Made by a program: the position numbers and the translations under genes. From contig JABRWF010000006.1 of NCBI GenBank assembly GCA_018343915.1, positions 3,844,001-3,908,000 on the forward strand: a stretch of 64,000 bases of DNA. The letters run 5' to 3'. The notes under the pieces are model-generated. The model did not search any database. It worked only from the letters and a program-made list of their open reading frames with translations, and was not told the DNA's origin. Of this stretch, positions 1-13,076 are shown piece after piece; positions within the stretch are counted from its first letter, which is position 1, and each line of letters begins with the position of its first letter. This DNA comes from Agroathelia rolfsii. Taxonomy: Eukaryota > Basidiomycota > Agaricomycetes > Amylocorticiales > Amylocorticiaceae.

Positions 1-1294
1 ATCCTTGGTAGTGTTTGATCTTGCCATGAAAATCCGCCTCTGATAGGAGCGTATGATAACTCTGCCAAGCCCAACTACCTTCGAATACATTTCGTTTATA
101 TCAACATCGCGACTCCTCATAGCCTTTGTATTTGCTGCAGGCTCGCGTGCTTTGAACATCAAAAGAATCTGTGTTTTTTTTTCTCATGGGTGCCTTTGTA
201 TTTCTCTCGACCATGTCCACGGTCGTCTCCGTTCTTATAGACTAGTATCCCAAGCTAACTAAGAGAATATTTGACGCCTGTGTTGGCACCATTTCCTGAT
301 CTGATTGAGTATATTTGCACAGTGATGCTTCTCTTACCATTATCTATAACTCTATACTGAATCTCACTCCGTTAACTTTATCATATATAAGGATGCCACA
401 AATACCACAATGAAAATTTTCTATTTCAGCGGCAAAATGTGAGCTGTTTTGGTCCTATGTGCGTACTCTATACTGCTACGTGCTCTTCTCACAAAATTAC
501 CGGCGTTACCGCTTACATAACTCTCTGTTTCTCTAGCAAGCACATCCATGCGGCTCTACATTTCATTTAGCCAACGATCTACACCTCCTTGGAGCCAGTT
601 TCTATTACTCATGACACATATTATTACGCACTTACTTACTTTCCCATCCTCATCTAGTTTATATGGGGCTAGATGTCTCTCACTGAAGCTTTATATGTAA
701 CCAACTGCTATATTTCGCCATGTACGCAGTTACCTACATCATTTTTTTCATGCCGCCGTAAGCCTCGCGCATACGATTAGCCTTATTCTTCCCTTAGCCA
801 TCCAAACAAGCATATCGAACCCTCAAAGGAATCTCAAAGGAAGTCATCGGGTAAAGTCTAATACGGTGCCGATGTACTACCAGATATCCTGTCCATTGCG
901 TTCACGCCTCTGTATCACCGTTTAACTATGTCATTGCCATCACTCCTTTAAATGTTCTCCGGTTGAAGAAAAATGACTGCAGAAACAAAGAGAAAGATGT
1001 AGAGCCAGACTGGATAAATAAATAAATACATCATACTCGGGCTAATCTGTTATATCAACAAGTTCGAAGATCAAGAATTTCGGCAGATACAAAACACAAA
1101 AAGGATTGCATAGAAGACGGCATCAGTGTACTAGTATAACTGGTCATGCATGTGAGCTTGGAAATATTGCCCCTTGAAAAATTAGTACAGACTATATTCA
1201 GGGTTCGTGTGCTACCTTCCGGTGATAACAAATGCACCAATCAATACTCGCGTAGAAAAATGCGAAAATAACAAAGTGTGCTTACCTCACAGCT
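1..1294. repeat. 3' flank unit of TPR-CHAT copy 1 (duplicated segment)
   Basis: No intact gene is visible. The segment aligns by eye along most of its length with 47.6-49.09 kb (the 3' flank of CHAT copy 3) and, more weakly, with 8.95-9.95 kb. Shared landmarks include the stretch around 50-130 (aactaccttcgaatac), the block at 660-780 and the last 200 bases before the CHAT stop codon. Short open stretches occur on the plus strand, but stops interrupt every frame. It could be untranslated sequence plus a decayed neighbouring gene that was duplicated together with the CHAT gene. I do not recognise a protein family in it. Confidence 0.6.
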
Positions 1295-4005
1295 TCAGAT
1301 CCCAAGATGTATGAACGGAACCCAAGCAAGAAATCTATCTTCTCCCACTTTGTCTCTCAAGCGTCCAACTGCTTCATGAAGTGCGTATGCAGCCTCTCCG
1401 TCGTTCGTCTTCATTCCGTGCGTCTTCAGATATTTGTAGAACTCCTCGGCGACAATAGGTCCATCTTGGTCCCAAATCGACCACATCGTTCCGATGACCG
1501 TGTGATATCCACTCATGAGCATACCAGCCGCAAGATGGACCGCTTCATCAGGCATATTTTCGTCACCTTTGGCTGTTTGACAGGCGGAAAGGAAGGCCAG
1601 TCTGGCATTGGGCAGTCTTTCTCGAGAGATGGCGCGAAGGTCAAGCGGACCGTCATGAAGCATGAATGCGCTGTCCATCGGACTTCCTTCCTTTTGGATT
1701 CCGTGACAAGCCAAGTGGATCCAACTACATTTCCTCATCTCATCCAGAACGCTGTTTTGGGACGCCGCGACGTCATTCAGCCAAGTGAAATCCTTGATGT
1801 CGAATTGAGCTTGGATTTTCGTTGCCTCATCTTTAGTGTAGGGTATTGGACTTTGACCAGGTGTAGATGGTTGTGAAACAACAGCAAGCCCGCGAAAGTC
1901 GTGTAAGTCAACACTTTGCTTGCGCTTCAACAGGGTAGACAAACTAGGAGTGTACGACGAGACGGCATATTTGTAAGTCCTTAAATGTGACATGGAGCCA
2001 TCTTGAGTGTAGTACCCTGCAGCGTGTAAAGGTAGAAAGGAGAGTGGGCCTGTAGTGCACCATGTGATATGCGGTAACTTGTGATTGAGAGATAGAGACT
2101 GTAGAATCATGTCAGCAAATTGTACAATAAAGAGAAAAAGAGTAAACATACGGTGTACCCAAGAGCTTGGAAGATCGGGGCGACTATGTCAGTCCAGAGC
2201 ATCTGGAAAACCCGCGACATCCAATCAGGACGCAATAGAACTGTAGGAGCAGAGGCGCGGCTATCATCCAAAGCCGAGACAAAATCAAGTAACAATTGTT
2301 CTTCCTCTGTGTTAGTCAAGACGCTGTTGTCGGGAATATCTCTGCTCAGCAGATCAGAAGTAGTGCACCGAACACCTCTTCCAGTCAATGCACGAATAAA
2401 GATACGATGTGCTTTGGTAATTTTATCTAGAGATGCAGATTGCAGATGAATATGTTTTGGCTGGGGACTGAGAGATCCATTTACGTGCTGAAGAATAATG
2501 GCATCGCATCGATGGCTTTCGACGCTAATAATAGCAATGGGACCAAGTGCGGCAGCATGTGCGAGTGTTGAAAATTTTGGAGGTTGGAGAAAGTCTTCAT
2601 ATCCCGAGCATTGGCGAATCTTTACTATCAGATCCTCCCACTTTTCAGCAAGTCGTCTATGCTCCTGAGCAATCGTTTCTCGATCTTTGGAGGAAGCAGT
2701 GATGGTAGAAGAAGAAATTATATCAAGACTATTCCCAATCATCTCAAGCGAGTATGAAACATCTTTTAGAAGGATAGCAAGCTCAGGGTGATCACGTTGT
2801 AAGTCGTCAAGTGGAGTGCGAAGCCCAAGCATCTGACTCCATACAATGGACCGGCCTTGCTCAAGCCACTCGAGTGCAAGGTCTGGATGGCCAGAGAAGC
2901 ATGCAATAGAAGCTGCAACATTAACAGAATCGCCGATGGACGAGATATCTTGATATCGAAGATCAATAGAACTACCTAGCCAAATGACACGTGGGATGAG
3001 TTCCATAACCATACGACCTGCTTGTAGGAAAGACGAATGAGGATTGAGCTGGGGGAGAAGGTGATGTAGAGCAAGCAATGCCCAACTACGTGCTGCTTGT
3101 AGGCGAATACGAGGAGACCCAGTTAACGATGAAGCAGAAGTGGAATATGCAGAGATAGCATGATGTAGATAGTCAGTGTTAAAAGTGCGATTGAATTGAG
3201 CAGTGAACAAGCCCCCCAGATTATTCAAATACATAGGTTTTTTGGCATGGCCATCAGGAGTTAGATCGACAGCCTGCTGCTGAGCATGAATTGCCTGGTC
3301 AATATCTGCCACTTGTCCAAATCGTCCAAATCGGCTTCCAAACAAAATCCCCAGATTATTCAAATACATAGGTTTGTCGGCATGGCCATCAGGAGTTAGA
3401 TCAACAGCCTGCTGCTGAGCATGAATTGCCTGGTCAATATCTGCCACTTGTCCAAATCGTCCAAATCGGCTTTCAAACGAATTCCCCAGATTACTCAAAC
3501 AAGCAGGTTTGTCGGCATGGCTATCAGGAGTTAGATCAAGAACAAGCTGCTGCAAGGATAAAGCTTCTTCCAAGTCCTCCACGTTACCAGAGCGTTCAAA
3601 TCTTGTTGTAAGAGATACTGCTAAGTTGCTCAGTGACTCTTGTAACTCTTGCTCTTGATTGGTATTTTTTTACCACCAAATCAACGATTTTTCTTTCAAA
3701 GATTACTGTCATGTTTAGGTCATTGATATTGCTTTGTTTCTGGTAATTCTTCCATGATTCCGTCGCCTGTTCCTGCGCATTAGAAATTTCTGTTTTTGTT
3801 CTAAAATTGAGCTTGTTACCTTCTCATTAATGTAAATGAAATTAAACTGCCTCACCTGTTAACAAGTTATTGCATGTTTCAGTTAGTACTGTCGCATTTG
3901 CATGGTTGCTATCCAATACATCGCTAGAACATGTAATATGTTAGCATGCATTACCCGACAACAAATAGCTACACGAACCAATGATTGATCCTAATGATAA
4001 TCCAT
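1295..4005 (-). CDS. TPR-CHAT protein, copy 1 (3' two thirds intact, 5' end disrupted)
   Basis: The C-terminal exon (1295-2098) encodes a CHAT domain, a caspase/separase-like cysteine protease fold, with the His of LACHG and the Cys of LSACQT as the expected catalytic pair. It joins through a 53-bp GT..AG intron (2099-2151) to a TPR exon of about 2152-3655. That exon has three 45-residue TPR-like units (FGQVADIDQAIHAQQQAVDL type) and a helical linker shared with copies 2 and 3. The 5' part is damaged. The conserved ATG at 4005-4003 is followed by an in-frame TAG at the fifth codon. Near 3655-3668, at a T-run, the reading frame homologous to copy 3 shifts. No ATG precedes the first repeat in the open frame. 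It could be a recent pseudogene, or a gene using an unrecognised start or a sequence error. Of the three long copies it has the fewest repeats. The CHAT exon is about 85-90% like copy 3 by eye. Confidence 0.75.
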
Positions 4006-5130
4006 GTTCCCAACTTTACAAAGGATCGAAATGCCGATTGAAGAAAATCCATTGTGATTGCTCTACTATTTTGATATCACGACGGCCAATATTTATATTA
4101 ATGCATAAGTCGTATAGAATGGCAGTACTAGGTAATAGCATAGCTTTATCATCCTGATTTAGATACTCATGCAGCGCCAGTAGTACTGCCTTGAATCCCT
4201 GTTTCATAGCTTGGGCGATACAAACAAGCTTCTTCCGTAGATAACAGAGTCATGGGGCGCTATTACGGTGCTCATAGGTCCAACAGGATAGTGCGTGTTG
4301 TGGACTTTGCTATCATGCATCGATGTATGCTGTGTCGAATGATTAAATACCGCCCAACCTTGACTCCTGTGCACTGACTGTGGCATTAATAATCGATGCA
4401 CTGCAACATCAGGCCATACGCAACTGTGCTTCTTTTCCCACGCACAGCACCGCCATCTAGCTCCATATCGGCGCTACTATCAAATACTTGTTGTTCATGT
4501 TATGAAACGCCCTCTTCAGTGCGTGGTGTCCATGAACATATAGCATTTCTACTCATGGGCTGTGTACATAGCTCCTCCTGTATTTGTACAGCCTTCCGCA
4601 GCTGCAGTTCCGCCTGATCAACTACACTCGTTCTACCACTACCACTGCCAGGGGATGTATGACCACTTGGGCCAACATCGGGCACCCTCACTGCTTTGCT
4701 TCCACTAGTTATACTTGGGGAGTGTACGTGAGACGCATCCCTCCAGGTTCATGATCATTCTTTTTGTAGGTGGGCTTTTGGAGCATTTGGCTATCATTCA
4801 TATTTCATCTATTTATGCGAAATCTAATGTAGTAATTAAGTGTTGCGATCGTCCTTTCTCTAGTGGGGGCTCTCTACCGAGAAGATCTGATCCAAGCCAA
4901 CCAAAACAACGGAATGTGCCTAAGGCAGAATATACGGATCTCAGTACTTTTTTCATGGAGCGCTGGCATCAAGCGCCAGTTGTGTCCTCAAAACACGCAG
5001 TAACCGTGTCTTTCTCTGTCTGCCACCACATCCATCTACTTAGCTTATTGTGTCAACCCACACGCTGCTCCCTTGTTAGCTTTGCTTCATTTATAGCATG
5101 AAAATTGTTTCCCTCATCCAACACACTAAT
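4006..5130. other. Upstream region of CHAT copy 1, shared with copies 2 and 3
   Basis: This is the promoter side of copy 1. Blocks at 4390-4510 (cttcttttcccac, tctagctccatat, ttgttcatgttatgaa) recur upstream of copy 2 at 19.86-19.98 kb and, partly, of copy 3 at 53.35-53.42 kb. The block at 4655-4900 recurs at 20.07-20.31 kb. The conservation may simply reflect duplication, or may mark promoter elements. Plus-strand open stretches at 4396-4617 and 4715-5101 are not convincingly coding. Confidence 0.5.
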
Positions 5131-6600
5131 TAACCAAAACAAGTATTTCAGTTGTGCCAATACAACCTTTTCCTGAATATGCGTTAATGAAAATAGCAGA
5201 CAGGGAATCTTCCAATCATCGCTGCCTGACTACCAGCCAGAAGAAAAGCAATCAGAAAAAGAAGGTAAGCTCCATCCACCCCGCTGCTGGCTTCTTTTCC
5301 GTCAGGCTCATATGCTCAGCCATAATTGAAACGCGCTTCGTGATTTTGCCCAACCCTTCATCTCGACTGCATAGCGGGCTGCAAAGATTATCGGCAATGT
5401 CTTTCGTCTGCTCATTAGCTTACATTGTGTCAACGTTTCTCAACTGAAGGCGCCAAATCCTCTGTGACAGGGTCCTTTATCATCTTCGACTGTGTGTGTA
5501 ATAATGGTATCAATGTTACCACTATCCTCAGTATTAATGCCCTCTGCAAAAGGATGCGCAATCTCGGTATGGAATTTGTGTCTTTACAGCCTCAGCATGT
5601 GGCTGCAACCGATACAGTAAGCCAATCATCTGTCTCTTGCTCCGCCTACCACTGGCATTCTCTGTCATGTTTTAAATTTGTTTTTTTTTTGCCACTCAAT
5701 GCTCCCTTTGTCGATGACCTCGGTTGAGCTTAAGACCATCGGATCAGCTGGTAGATTACATCGTTGCGCACATGCCCTCAGTAACTACTGTTCAACTATG
5801 TGGCCACCAGTTGATCTTAGTTTGAAGGTTTCACTCTGAACGATCTAATTTATAAGAAAAAATAAATGGCTGAACGATGAGCCCAAGTGTCTTTCGCCGT
5901 TTGCCTTTATCTTTTATTGAGGTCCCTGACCGCAATCCAGAAGTGCAAACTATTCGCTCCATCTATCCCTTCATTATCGATGCTATCGAGCATGCTCTGA
6001 AGATTACTATGGGCAATGATAACTGGTGCGTCCGATTACCCTCGTTGACATTGCGCTAGCTTCAATTGCTCCGTGATTTGAAGGATTGACTCACTCCTGT
6101 CAGCTAGGATATTTGCCTTAATGAGACGATGTCGCTGGCTCCTTCCCGTCACTAGGACCTCCGGGATTTTGAAGTTTTTTTTTACTATGGCTAAGTGCCT
6201 TTCTAGTGGCTATATTGCTTCTAAGGGCGCAGCTGACGTTGCCCCAATGTGTCTTATTTCTTTGCAACTGATCTGCATGGCTTACTTTACATGTTCACCC
6301 TTCATGGAGCGTCCTTGGTGTTGTACTACTTTGCTCTCAGGTAGCTTACATCTTTATCCTCACTATGCAGATCAATCGTCCAATATAAGACGCCCCTGTG
6401 TGCATCACTTAAGAGAACTGGGCCAAACTTCACATCTTGATCATGTAGTAATATTATTTTGGTCACGGCCTAAGCTTGGCCCGTCGATGGCCCCTGCCGA
6501 ACATAGGGCAAGACCGCGTCTCTTGGCAGGCTATCATATCTCACCCGGCTATCGGCTAAGGAGCTTGTGGAGAGATAATGTTGTCAGTATTGGCAAAACA
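5131..6600. other. Unassigned, partly open sequence
   Basis: Several plus-strand open stretches of 60-160 codons (5154-5447, 5425-5727, 5877-6059, 6121-6609) lie in different frames with stops between them. They look like a decayed or unmodelled spliced gene rather than a single intact one. I do not recognise a domain. Confidence 0.3.
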
Positions 6601-6830
6601 TACCGCTGAATGCGCAATATGGTGTATAATCAGCATTTAGAGAGTGAAGCACTGATCCTGCAGCACTTTTCCATGAGCTTAATCATGAAAGGCAGGGCTG
6701 AAATAATGCATTCATTGAGCCTTTAGGTGTCGATTAAGAAAGAAAATAAAGTTGTTATGCACTCAGGTCATAACGCGTTGGAACATGGCTAAAAATATCT
6801 TTGATAATTGCAAGTATCCGATCTGCGCCG
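6400..6830. repeat. Degenerate repeat shared with 10.68-10.87 kb and 22.25-22.46 kb
   Basis: The first half (6400-6610: gggccaaacttcac, ggcccgtcgatggcccc, gagataatgttgtcagt) matches 10685-10870. The second half (6596-6800: cttttccatgagcttaat, actcaggtcataacg) matches 22250-22440 inside the transposon block, where the copy is richer in A+T. The matching 22.3-kb copy has a longer open frame on the plus strand, so the ancestor may have been coding. Not recognised. Confidence 0.5.
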
Positions 6831-8640
6831 ATGGTATCGTCATGGGGGGAGTCAAGGGGTGAAAATGGCAATTATAGTTATAGGAGTAAGCCAATACTAC
6901 TCGATGGAGAAGCGTGAGCAAGAAAAGTAGATGGTCACCTAAAAGAAGGGAACGTTAGATGCGAGCAATGGGATAATGCTAGCTCCAATCTTACAGAAGT
7001 TACCAGCCTGAAGAGGGCGAAAACTAGGAACAATACCAAAGCCGCTAGAGTGGTTGACCAGTTGGCAGATCACCACCGATGGTCCCAATAGAAATTAATT
7101 CCATGTAATTTGCCAGCCAGTAGCGACGGTAAAGTTCGTATGTGCCTCGACATTGCCCTCATGTATCTATTTGAATGACAAGCCCTGGCTACCAACCACA
7201 CCACCAAAGGCCCCGGCGTTATTGGTATTAGTGATGATATCGGGACGATTCAGGACCAATGAACTTTTACAAATCGATCTTAGGAAGCTCAGGGATATCC
7301 TTGTGATACAATCTCCGGCGGAAGCCTTACATCGAGCTGCACATCGGGAAGCATTATGCTCACAGAGGAGACGTTGTAACCGCATTTACCCGGAACAGGT
7401 AGTTATGCTCGACTACGTGCTAGGGGTGATGCTGCCCGGCAGGGCGGTGTCGACAATGAGAAATATAGATTAAACAGGATGGAGTTCAAGCTGCCGGGGA
7501 TCTTGGAGTAAGACTCATTGGTGACCAGTGAGTTGAAGGTGATTATATCAGAGGCCTATAGCTGGTAGGCAGCTGACTTGCAATAGTTCGGAAAAGTTCA
7601 AGATCTCGGGAACCATAGTGTGGATATTTTTGAACTTGACAGACCTTGGGCCCAGCAAAAGTCATAAGTATATATCTAATAAAGGAGCGAAATACTCACT
7701 GATGAGATGAATACCATAACGTCGAATCTTTGGCACTGCTCTGTGGGCTGACTAGCTCACATACAGAGAGCGGCGATACGGGGACAATCTCGGAACGCTT
7801 TTCGAGCCCAGCCGAATAAAAACCTGTGGGAGGAGAGAGCATCGTGGGTGAGCGGACACACCTCACTGCGTTACCTCTGAAGTAGCCTCCACAGTCTAAA
7901 CCAGACCATGGCTAAGAGCGAAGCCTAGTTATGGCCAGTGAAGTGCTGCATTGAGGTAGGCAAGGGCAGCATGTTGGACACTGTCTACATGTAGAGTTTG
8001 GCTAGCTGAGTACAGAGGATATGGCATAGTAGGTGGGACTCTGATAAGTGAAAGTGAAAAACCAGCAATAAATGCTGATGGTGCGGAAGAGAGAAACGCA
8101 GCTGTTAGCCGCGATCTGCACGCCGAACATACCGCTTAATACCAGTGTCGCGCCTCCTTTGGCATTGGAACACATCCGAAAGAGTTCATTCTTTTTCTTA
8201 GTATCGACGGTGGGACGGCAAGTTTGAGAAAATCGAACCAAAAGTCCCAACATCACTATCTCTCTTGTCTGTCTGCTCGTTATCGACTCAAATAAAAAAC
8301 ATGCGCTGTCTTGTTTTGTTTACTTTACCGCATGAACACAACCCCAGTTGTCACCTGCCCGTCTGAGACCTGACGCACATGACGCACCTGAGATGATCTA
8401 AGTTGAACAAAAATTGCCTGGTTGATCACTGGCATGCAATAGCTTTGGGCTGCTGACAAGGACCAATTTCAAGTCTGGATCATTTATATGTGCTGCCTCT
8501 GGATCCAAACTCGAAAAATCAGCTCACTAACTTGCAGCTCTGTGTCCTCTTTTCATGCTCTGCAAGTTATAGACGCAACCGACTATTCCACTAGTCGGAT
8601 TATGCCGTATTAACACTCCCTGGATCTTGGACACCCTCGA
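6831..8640. other. Intergenic or decayed sequence, no recognisable gene
   Basis: Minus-strand open stretches exist at 7167-7385 and 8002-8256. The former contains TNNAGAFGG, which resembles the NNAG motif of short-chain dehydrogenases, but nothing else of that fold can be found. No gene is claimed here. Confidence 0.3.
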
Positions 8641-9960
8641 TGTTATCCAACTCAGTGGTGTACTACAGTAATCATCACAATGTCCTTTTCATCAGCCATC
8701 GGCTTGTATGGTGAGTGTAGAGCGACTTGCATACGTTTGGCTCGCTGCGGCTGATTGGCTATACCATCAATGCTCTCGTATCCTCTTCTAGGGTATGCGC
8801 AACACTCATTAGACTTTCTGAGGTCGCCACCGCCAAATTCAAGCCATAGCACCTCTCTACTCATAACATCCTGCGCCTGATAACGCTGAGTTCATGAAAC
8901 AACACCGAGACATTCGTCGTCTTCGCCTTCACCCTCACCCTCACCTATGGCTCTTCCTTGCAGGTCAGTACCACCAAACCTATTTTTTATTGGTAATTAT
9001 ACTTACATCCTTTGCAGCGTTTCTTATATTGCCATGCAAACCCACTCATGATAGAGATTTATGATAACTCGGCCAAGCCCAAATATCCCCAAATATGCTT
9101 CGTTTATTTAGCATCACCTTCTCCTCATGGCCCTTATGTTTACCGTCTGCTTACAGGCCTTCATTTTTGAAGACTTCTTGTCTTTCCTTTACAAGTACCC
9201 TTGTATTCCTCTAGACCCTGTCTACCATCATCTCCGTTCACATGGGTCGATATTTGTGGCTGAGTAGCAGGGTTTCTGGCACCCGTGTTTTCAGTCGAAG
9301 CGAGTATACTGGTACTCAGTGACTCTTCTCTTTGTCATTGTTCATGACTTTATACTGACAACTTCATTAAACATAGGGGCGCCAAAAACACCGCAACGAA
9401 GAGCCTCATCTCGGTCGCAAAATGTGCCTTGTCTTAGCCCTATATGCGTACTCTGAGCCGCTACATGCTCTTATCACACCATCGCCAGGATTGACGCTCA
9501 TATTACTGCCCACGCATCTCTGTTTTTCTAATAAGTACACTCATGCAGCTCTATATTTGCCGAGCCTACGCTTTCTCGGAGCCCATTTCCATGACTCATG
9601 ATGCACGGTGCATAATGTTGCACACCTATTAGTTGTACTCTCCGCGCCTAGGCCACATAGGGCCAACCATTTCTCATGGGGATTCTATATGTTACCGACT
9701 GTGCTATCCCTTGTCATAAACGTGATTCTCCCTACTGTATTTCTTCTGTGCGTCAACGTAAATCTTGCGCATACACTTGGCCCTATTCCTATTCTTTCCT
9801 CAGCTACATAAACAAGGATAGCAGGCTGCCAAAAGCGATCCGAAGGAGGCCATGCTGGTACCTTTTTCCTAATGACTGGATATTATTTTGACTAAAAGAC
9901 TTTTCTTGCCGTTCTCTATCGCGCTCTTCACCTTCATGCCGTGGTTAAATTACTTTCCAT
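8641..9960. repeat. Third copy of the CHAT 3' flank unit
   Basis: It matches 1-900 and 47.52-48.7 kb in order. Examples are the block at 8700-8790 (gagtgtagagcgac, ggctataccatcaa) against 47525-47600, the block at 9060-9260 against 50-240, and the block at 9600-9850 against 590-850. No CHAT gene follows directly. It probably belonged to copy 2 and was separated from it by the 10.1-14.0 kb material, or it marks a lost gene. Confidence 0.5.
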
Positions 9961-10289
9961 ACTGCTGACAACTAGCAGCCAAGAAGCATCTTTCTGAAAC
10001 GACAGCTTACTCGAATTTATGAGTGATCATTTGTCAGACATAAACCCAGTCATGACATAAATTATGCCGCTTTCCTCATCTGATACTCCAACTATCCTAC
10101 CTTACGTGTCATTTATACATCCTCGACGTTTTTCATTTCCACTTTTACACTCGCTAAGTCGTTATACTAGTACAACCTGATCGCTTGGTACTAGCTTTTG
10201 TGCGCGAACACGCCGCCCATACCATTCTGTATCCACATCGACATGGACCTTGAGAGGCTCAACCTTGATCTTGCCTGGGGAAGAGTGAC

Positions 10290-10870
10290 GAGTGTATCAA
10301 GCTCATGTGATGACGCTTATGCAACAATCTAGAGGAATGAGGGTTAAGTTGGCTAGACAAAGAGAGTTGAATGATGAGCCTATCGCATTTCGTCTATCGA
10401 ATTCAGCAACATTGACCAATCGATATCGTTTAGAATTATATCTAAGTTATTGGATTGTCAATATATACTTGTCGCATATAAGGGATTGTATTGAGTATGC
10501 GAGGTGGCCGAGTTAACTACCACCAAGGTAAAAGAAGAAGAAAAAAGACTGCTAATAACGGGATGAATCAAACTACTTGTGCTAATGGTTTGCGACTTCT
10601 TTTTCTGATCTTGGTGACGGGACCGTACGCCAGGGGCGAGGGGTTTGCCGAAGTTGAGGTAGACCCCCTCGCCATTACCAAGACACCTCTAAGCACATCA
10701 CCTAAGTAAACTGGACCAAACTTAACGTCCTAATCATTTGATGATATTATTTTGACCACGGCCAGAGCTTGACCTGCTGATGGCCCAATACTCGATATGG
10801 GCTAAGGGACTTATGGGGAGGTGATGTCGTCAGTATCGTTGGGCGCGCTGCTGAATGCGCAACATCTGTC
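10290..10870. repeat. Duplicated segment (matches 20.33-20.66 kb and 6.4-6.6 kb)
   Basis: 10345-10665 matches 20335-20650. Shared strings include gacaaagagagtt, attatatctaag and ggtggccgagtta, then a common tail around 10600-10660. 10685-10870 matches 6410-6600. The segment therefore joins two repeat blocks found separately elsewhere. An open stretch at 10292-10516 (plus) is not conserved as protein. Confidence 0.5.
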
Positions 10871-11289
10871 CCATATTCGGCCCTGGCTCATGTGCTGGCT
10901 AGGCTAAGGAAGAGAGGAAAAACGGGTGGGATGAAAGTACGTAGCGCTTTCCGAGCCCGGCGGGGTAGGGTGAGATCGCCTCGCCATTTCATCTGCCCCA
11001 GTCTGCTACCAGGCTGTGTTACATATAAAAAGGGAGATGGATGACTACTGTATCAGTAATTTATGAATGCGAGGCGCATACTTGTCTTGAGCATTGGATG
11101 TGAAATGTTTCAAAAAGACAAGTGTGGAAGAAGCGGCAGGTGGATGAAGACAAGAGAGCGGGCGCGGTCAGTGCTGGCAACTACGGAGAGAGAGAGAAGG
11201 TGCGGATGCTAGTAGCCGCACGCGCGGGCCAGAGACATCGCCTTGCGCCGAAATCGTGACTCCTTGGCGCAAAGCATTCATGAGCCGAC
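10871..11289. other. Intergenic, nothing recognised
   Basis: No supported gene, repeat or RNA was found. Confidence 0.3.
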
Positions 11290-12830
11290 TTCACCAAAGC
11301 CTATAACGATGATGAACTTGTTGAGGTCAATGAGAAAACCAAGTATGGACAGACCCTCGAACGCCTCTTCAGGCTAGGGGATGGGGAAATTGCGGCGGAA
11401 GTTGATGGGTGAGGAGGGCAACGTTGATAATCTGTGGCACACGCGTCTTGCGTTTGTACCTTGAAATCGGCAGAGTTGTCATGAGCAACCACACGACACA
11501 GGGCGGCCTTGTTGTTCAAGTCAAGCCCGATGTTGATCATAATATCGGAAAAGTCTGGCAAGCCACCTAGCCCACGATTCAGATCGGTCCCGAGATTTGC
11601 TTGACTTGGCTAACGCTGAAAAGTGGAGAGTCCATCAAGCGAAGAATATTGAAGACCATCTTTTCGGTGAAGGAACTGCAAATTCCATAACTTTTCAATG
11701 TTGACCTCGCTCACAAGATCTCTACTACACCTCGATCTATTTCGGGAAAATTCCGTGCAAGAAAGATTTATATCCAAGAAGTAAAATGACATACTTGACA
11801 ATTACACAAGTCAAGCAAGAGCATCAGCCACCGAAGAATGTTTCAGGAGATATCGCGCACGGAGTAGAAACTTTTGGTGCTGAAGCGACCGTGATTAAGA
11901 GAGAGAGAGAGAGAGAGCGGTAAGATGACCTGGATCGGATAACCAACCAAGTGGGTGTTGGCTTTCTTGTTCCTGACTGCGTCCAGCAGGTGAAGAGAGT
12001 TCATCAACAACATCTAATGGGCAAGCCCGGAGTTATTGTCGAGAGCATCAATGTCACCACTATTCTCGGGTACAGAGTGAAAGGAAGAATCTAATCGAGA
12101 CTCGCGCCGGAGGTAGCGCAGACATAATGGGTAACACACAATCTCCATGTTGCCAGGTATCTAAGAACCACCTTGGTGTTTTTGACGAGGTGTTGGCCGA
12201 GCTCCTTGACCGGTTCGCACCTGTTGATGCGGATAGGATCGACCCAGTTGATATAGTGCCCCATATATGTGACCAGGTGATGAGGCTGTAGAATCCTCGC
12301 ACACCTAATTTCACTAGGAGTTCCCTTTAAAAGGTAAAAGTCCAGCATGATACTGCTGAGATACAGGTCTCTGTGCTCGTTGACACTAGGCACAACAACG
12401 ATGAGGACCTTGGCCGACGAGCCGATGTGTGTATCCTTGGCAATTGTGACTGCGTCGACAAAAGGGAATCAAGTGGCAGGCGGCCAGAACAGGCTGGTGA
12501 AAGTCCTTGAATAGATAGCAATCACTTATATGGCCATCCGTACACTGCATGACGATGGGGAATTCGGGTTGGCGGTAATAGTGATGACGACTTGGCGAAT
12601 CCCATCGGTGGAGTCGAGCTAGCATGGATCAATATGAAGCCAAGACTTATGAGTGATCTGATTGATGTTGAGCTGGTCTGGATATTGATACATACGAGTG
12701 CCAGTGTACGGTGGGCAAAACATGAGATTATGAGTTGTAACACGACACAACTCTTGGCGCGAGTCAACGACGACGAAACCCTACGATTTGGCGAAAATAG
12801 GTTTCGGCATATGCTTTCTGCTAAAGGAGA
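11290..12830 (-). pseudogene. Fatty-acid synthase alpha subunit (FAS2) fragment I
   Basis: Read on the minus strand, successive pieces match fungal FAS alpha in the correct order. First comes the region before the ketoreductase (HLVTYMGHYINWVDP, then KELGQHLVKN, about 12160-12300). Next is the ketoreductase segment DIDALDNNSGLAH with NKKANTHL (about 11930-12060), then AHDNSADFK (about 11470-11500), then the KR/KS boundary motif GFGEVGS (about 11296-11330). Frames change and stops occur between pieces, and the N-terminal part of the ketoreductase is missing compared with fragment II. It ends just after GFGEVG. This is non-functional: FAS alpha is about 1,800-1,900 residues and only about a quarter is represented. 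Pieces upstream to about 12.8 kb match fragment II at nucleotide level. Confidence 0.75.
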
Positions 12831-12833
12831 ACG

Positions 12834-13076
12834 CTAGCCTAAGAATCTCAAGCCCGTTTACGCGAACACGCACTGGTACGAAACCTCATGCTATTGCGCT
12901 CGCAGAAAGTACTATGCGGTTCGAGCTTGAATTCTAGTCCGAGTCTGAATCGAAGTGGTGCAAGTGCTTGCAATTGTACGTGTTGTAGGTTTCGTGCGTG
13001 TTCGCGTATAGGAAACAGACCCGAACAACAGCCACATCCAAACAAAAGAAAATGCTCCGCCATAGAGGCTTGAGGC
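12834..13076. mobile_element. Short inverted-repeat (MITE-like) element 1
   Basis: The segment begins ctagcctaagaatctcaagcc and ends ggcttgaggctag, an imperfect terminal inverted repeat. It interrupts the FAS2-like match, since fragment II continues past the equivalent point at about 46.59 kb without it. Its ends recur inverted at 13.89-14.03 kb. No coding capacity. Confidence 0.45.

Noticed and set aside
1307..1876. 189-codon plus-strand open frame over the CHAT domain of copy 1 (also 14614-14967 and 49106-49546).
   Set aside because: These are antisense shadows of the conserved CHAT exon, present at the same place in each copy.
2107..2151. Continuation of the TPR reading frame into a hydrophobic tail (also 15157-15192 and 49898-49953).
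   Set aside because: These are read-through of the conserved 53-57-bp intron; splicing joins the TPR exon to the CHAT exon in frame.
7167..7385. Short-chain dehydrogenase suggested by TNNAGAFGG on the minus strand.
   Set aside because: No Gly-rich nucleotide-binding start, no YxxxK and no continuing frame.
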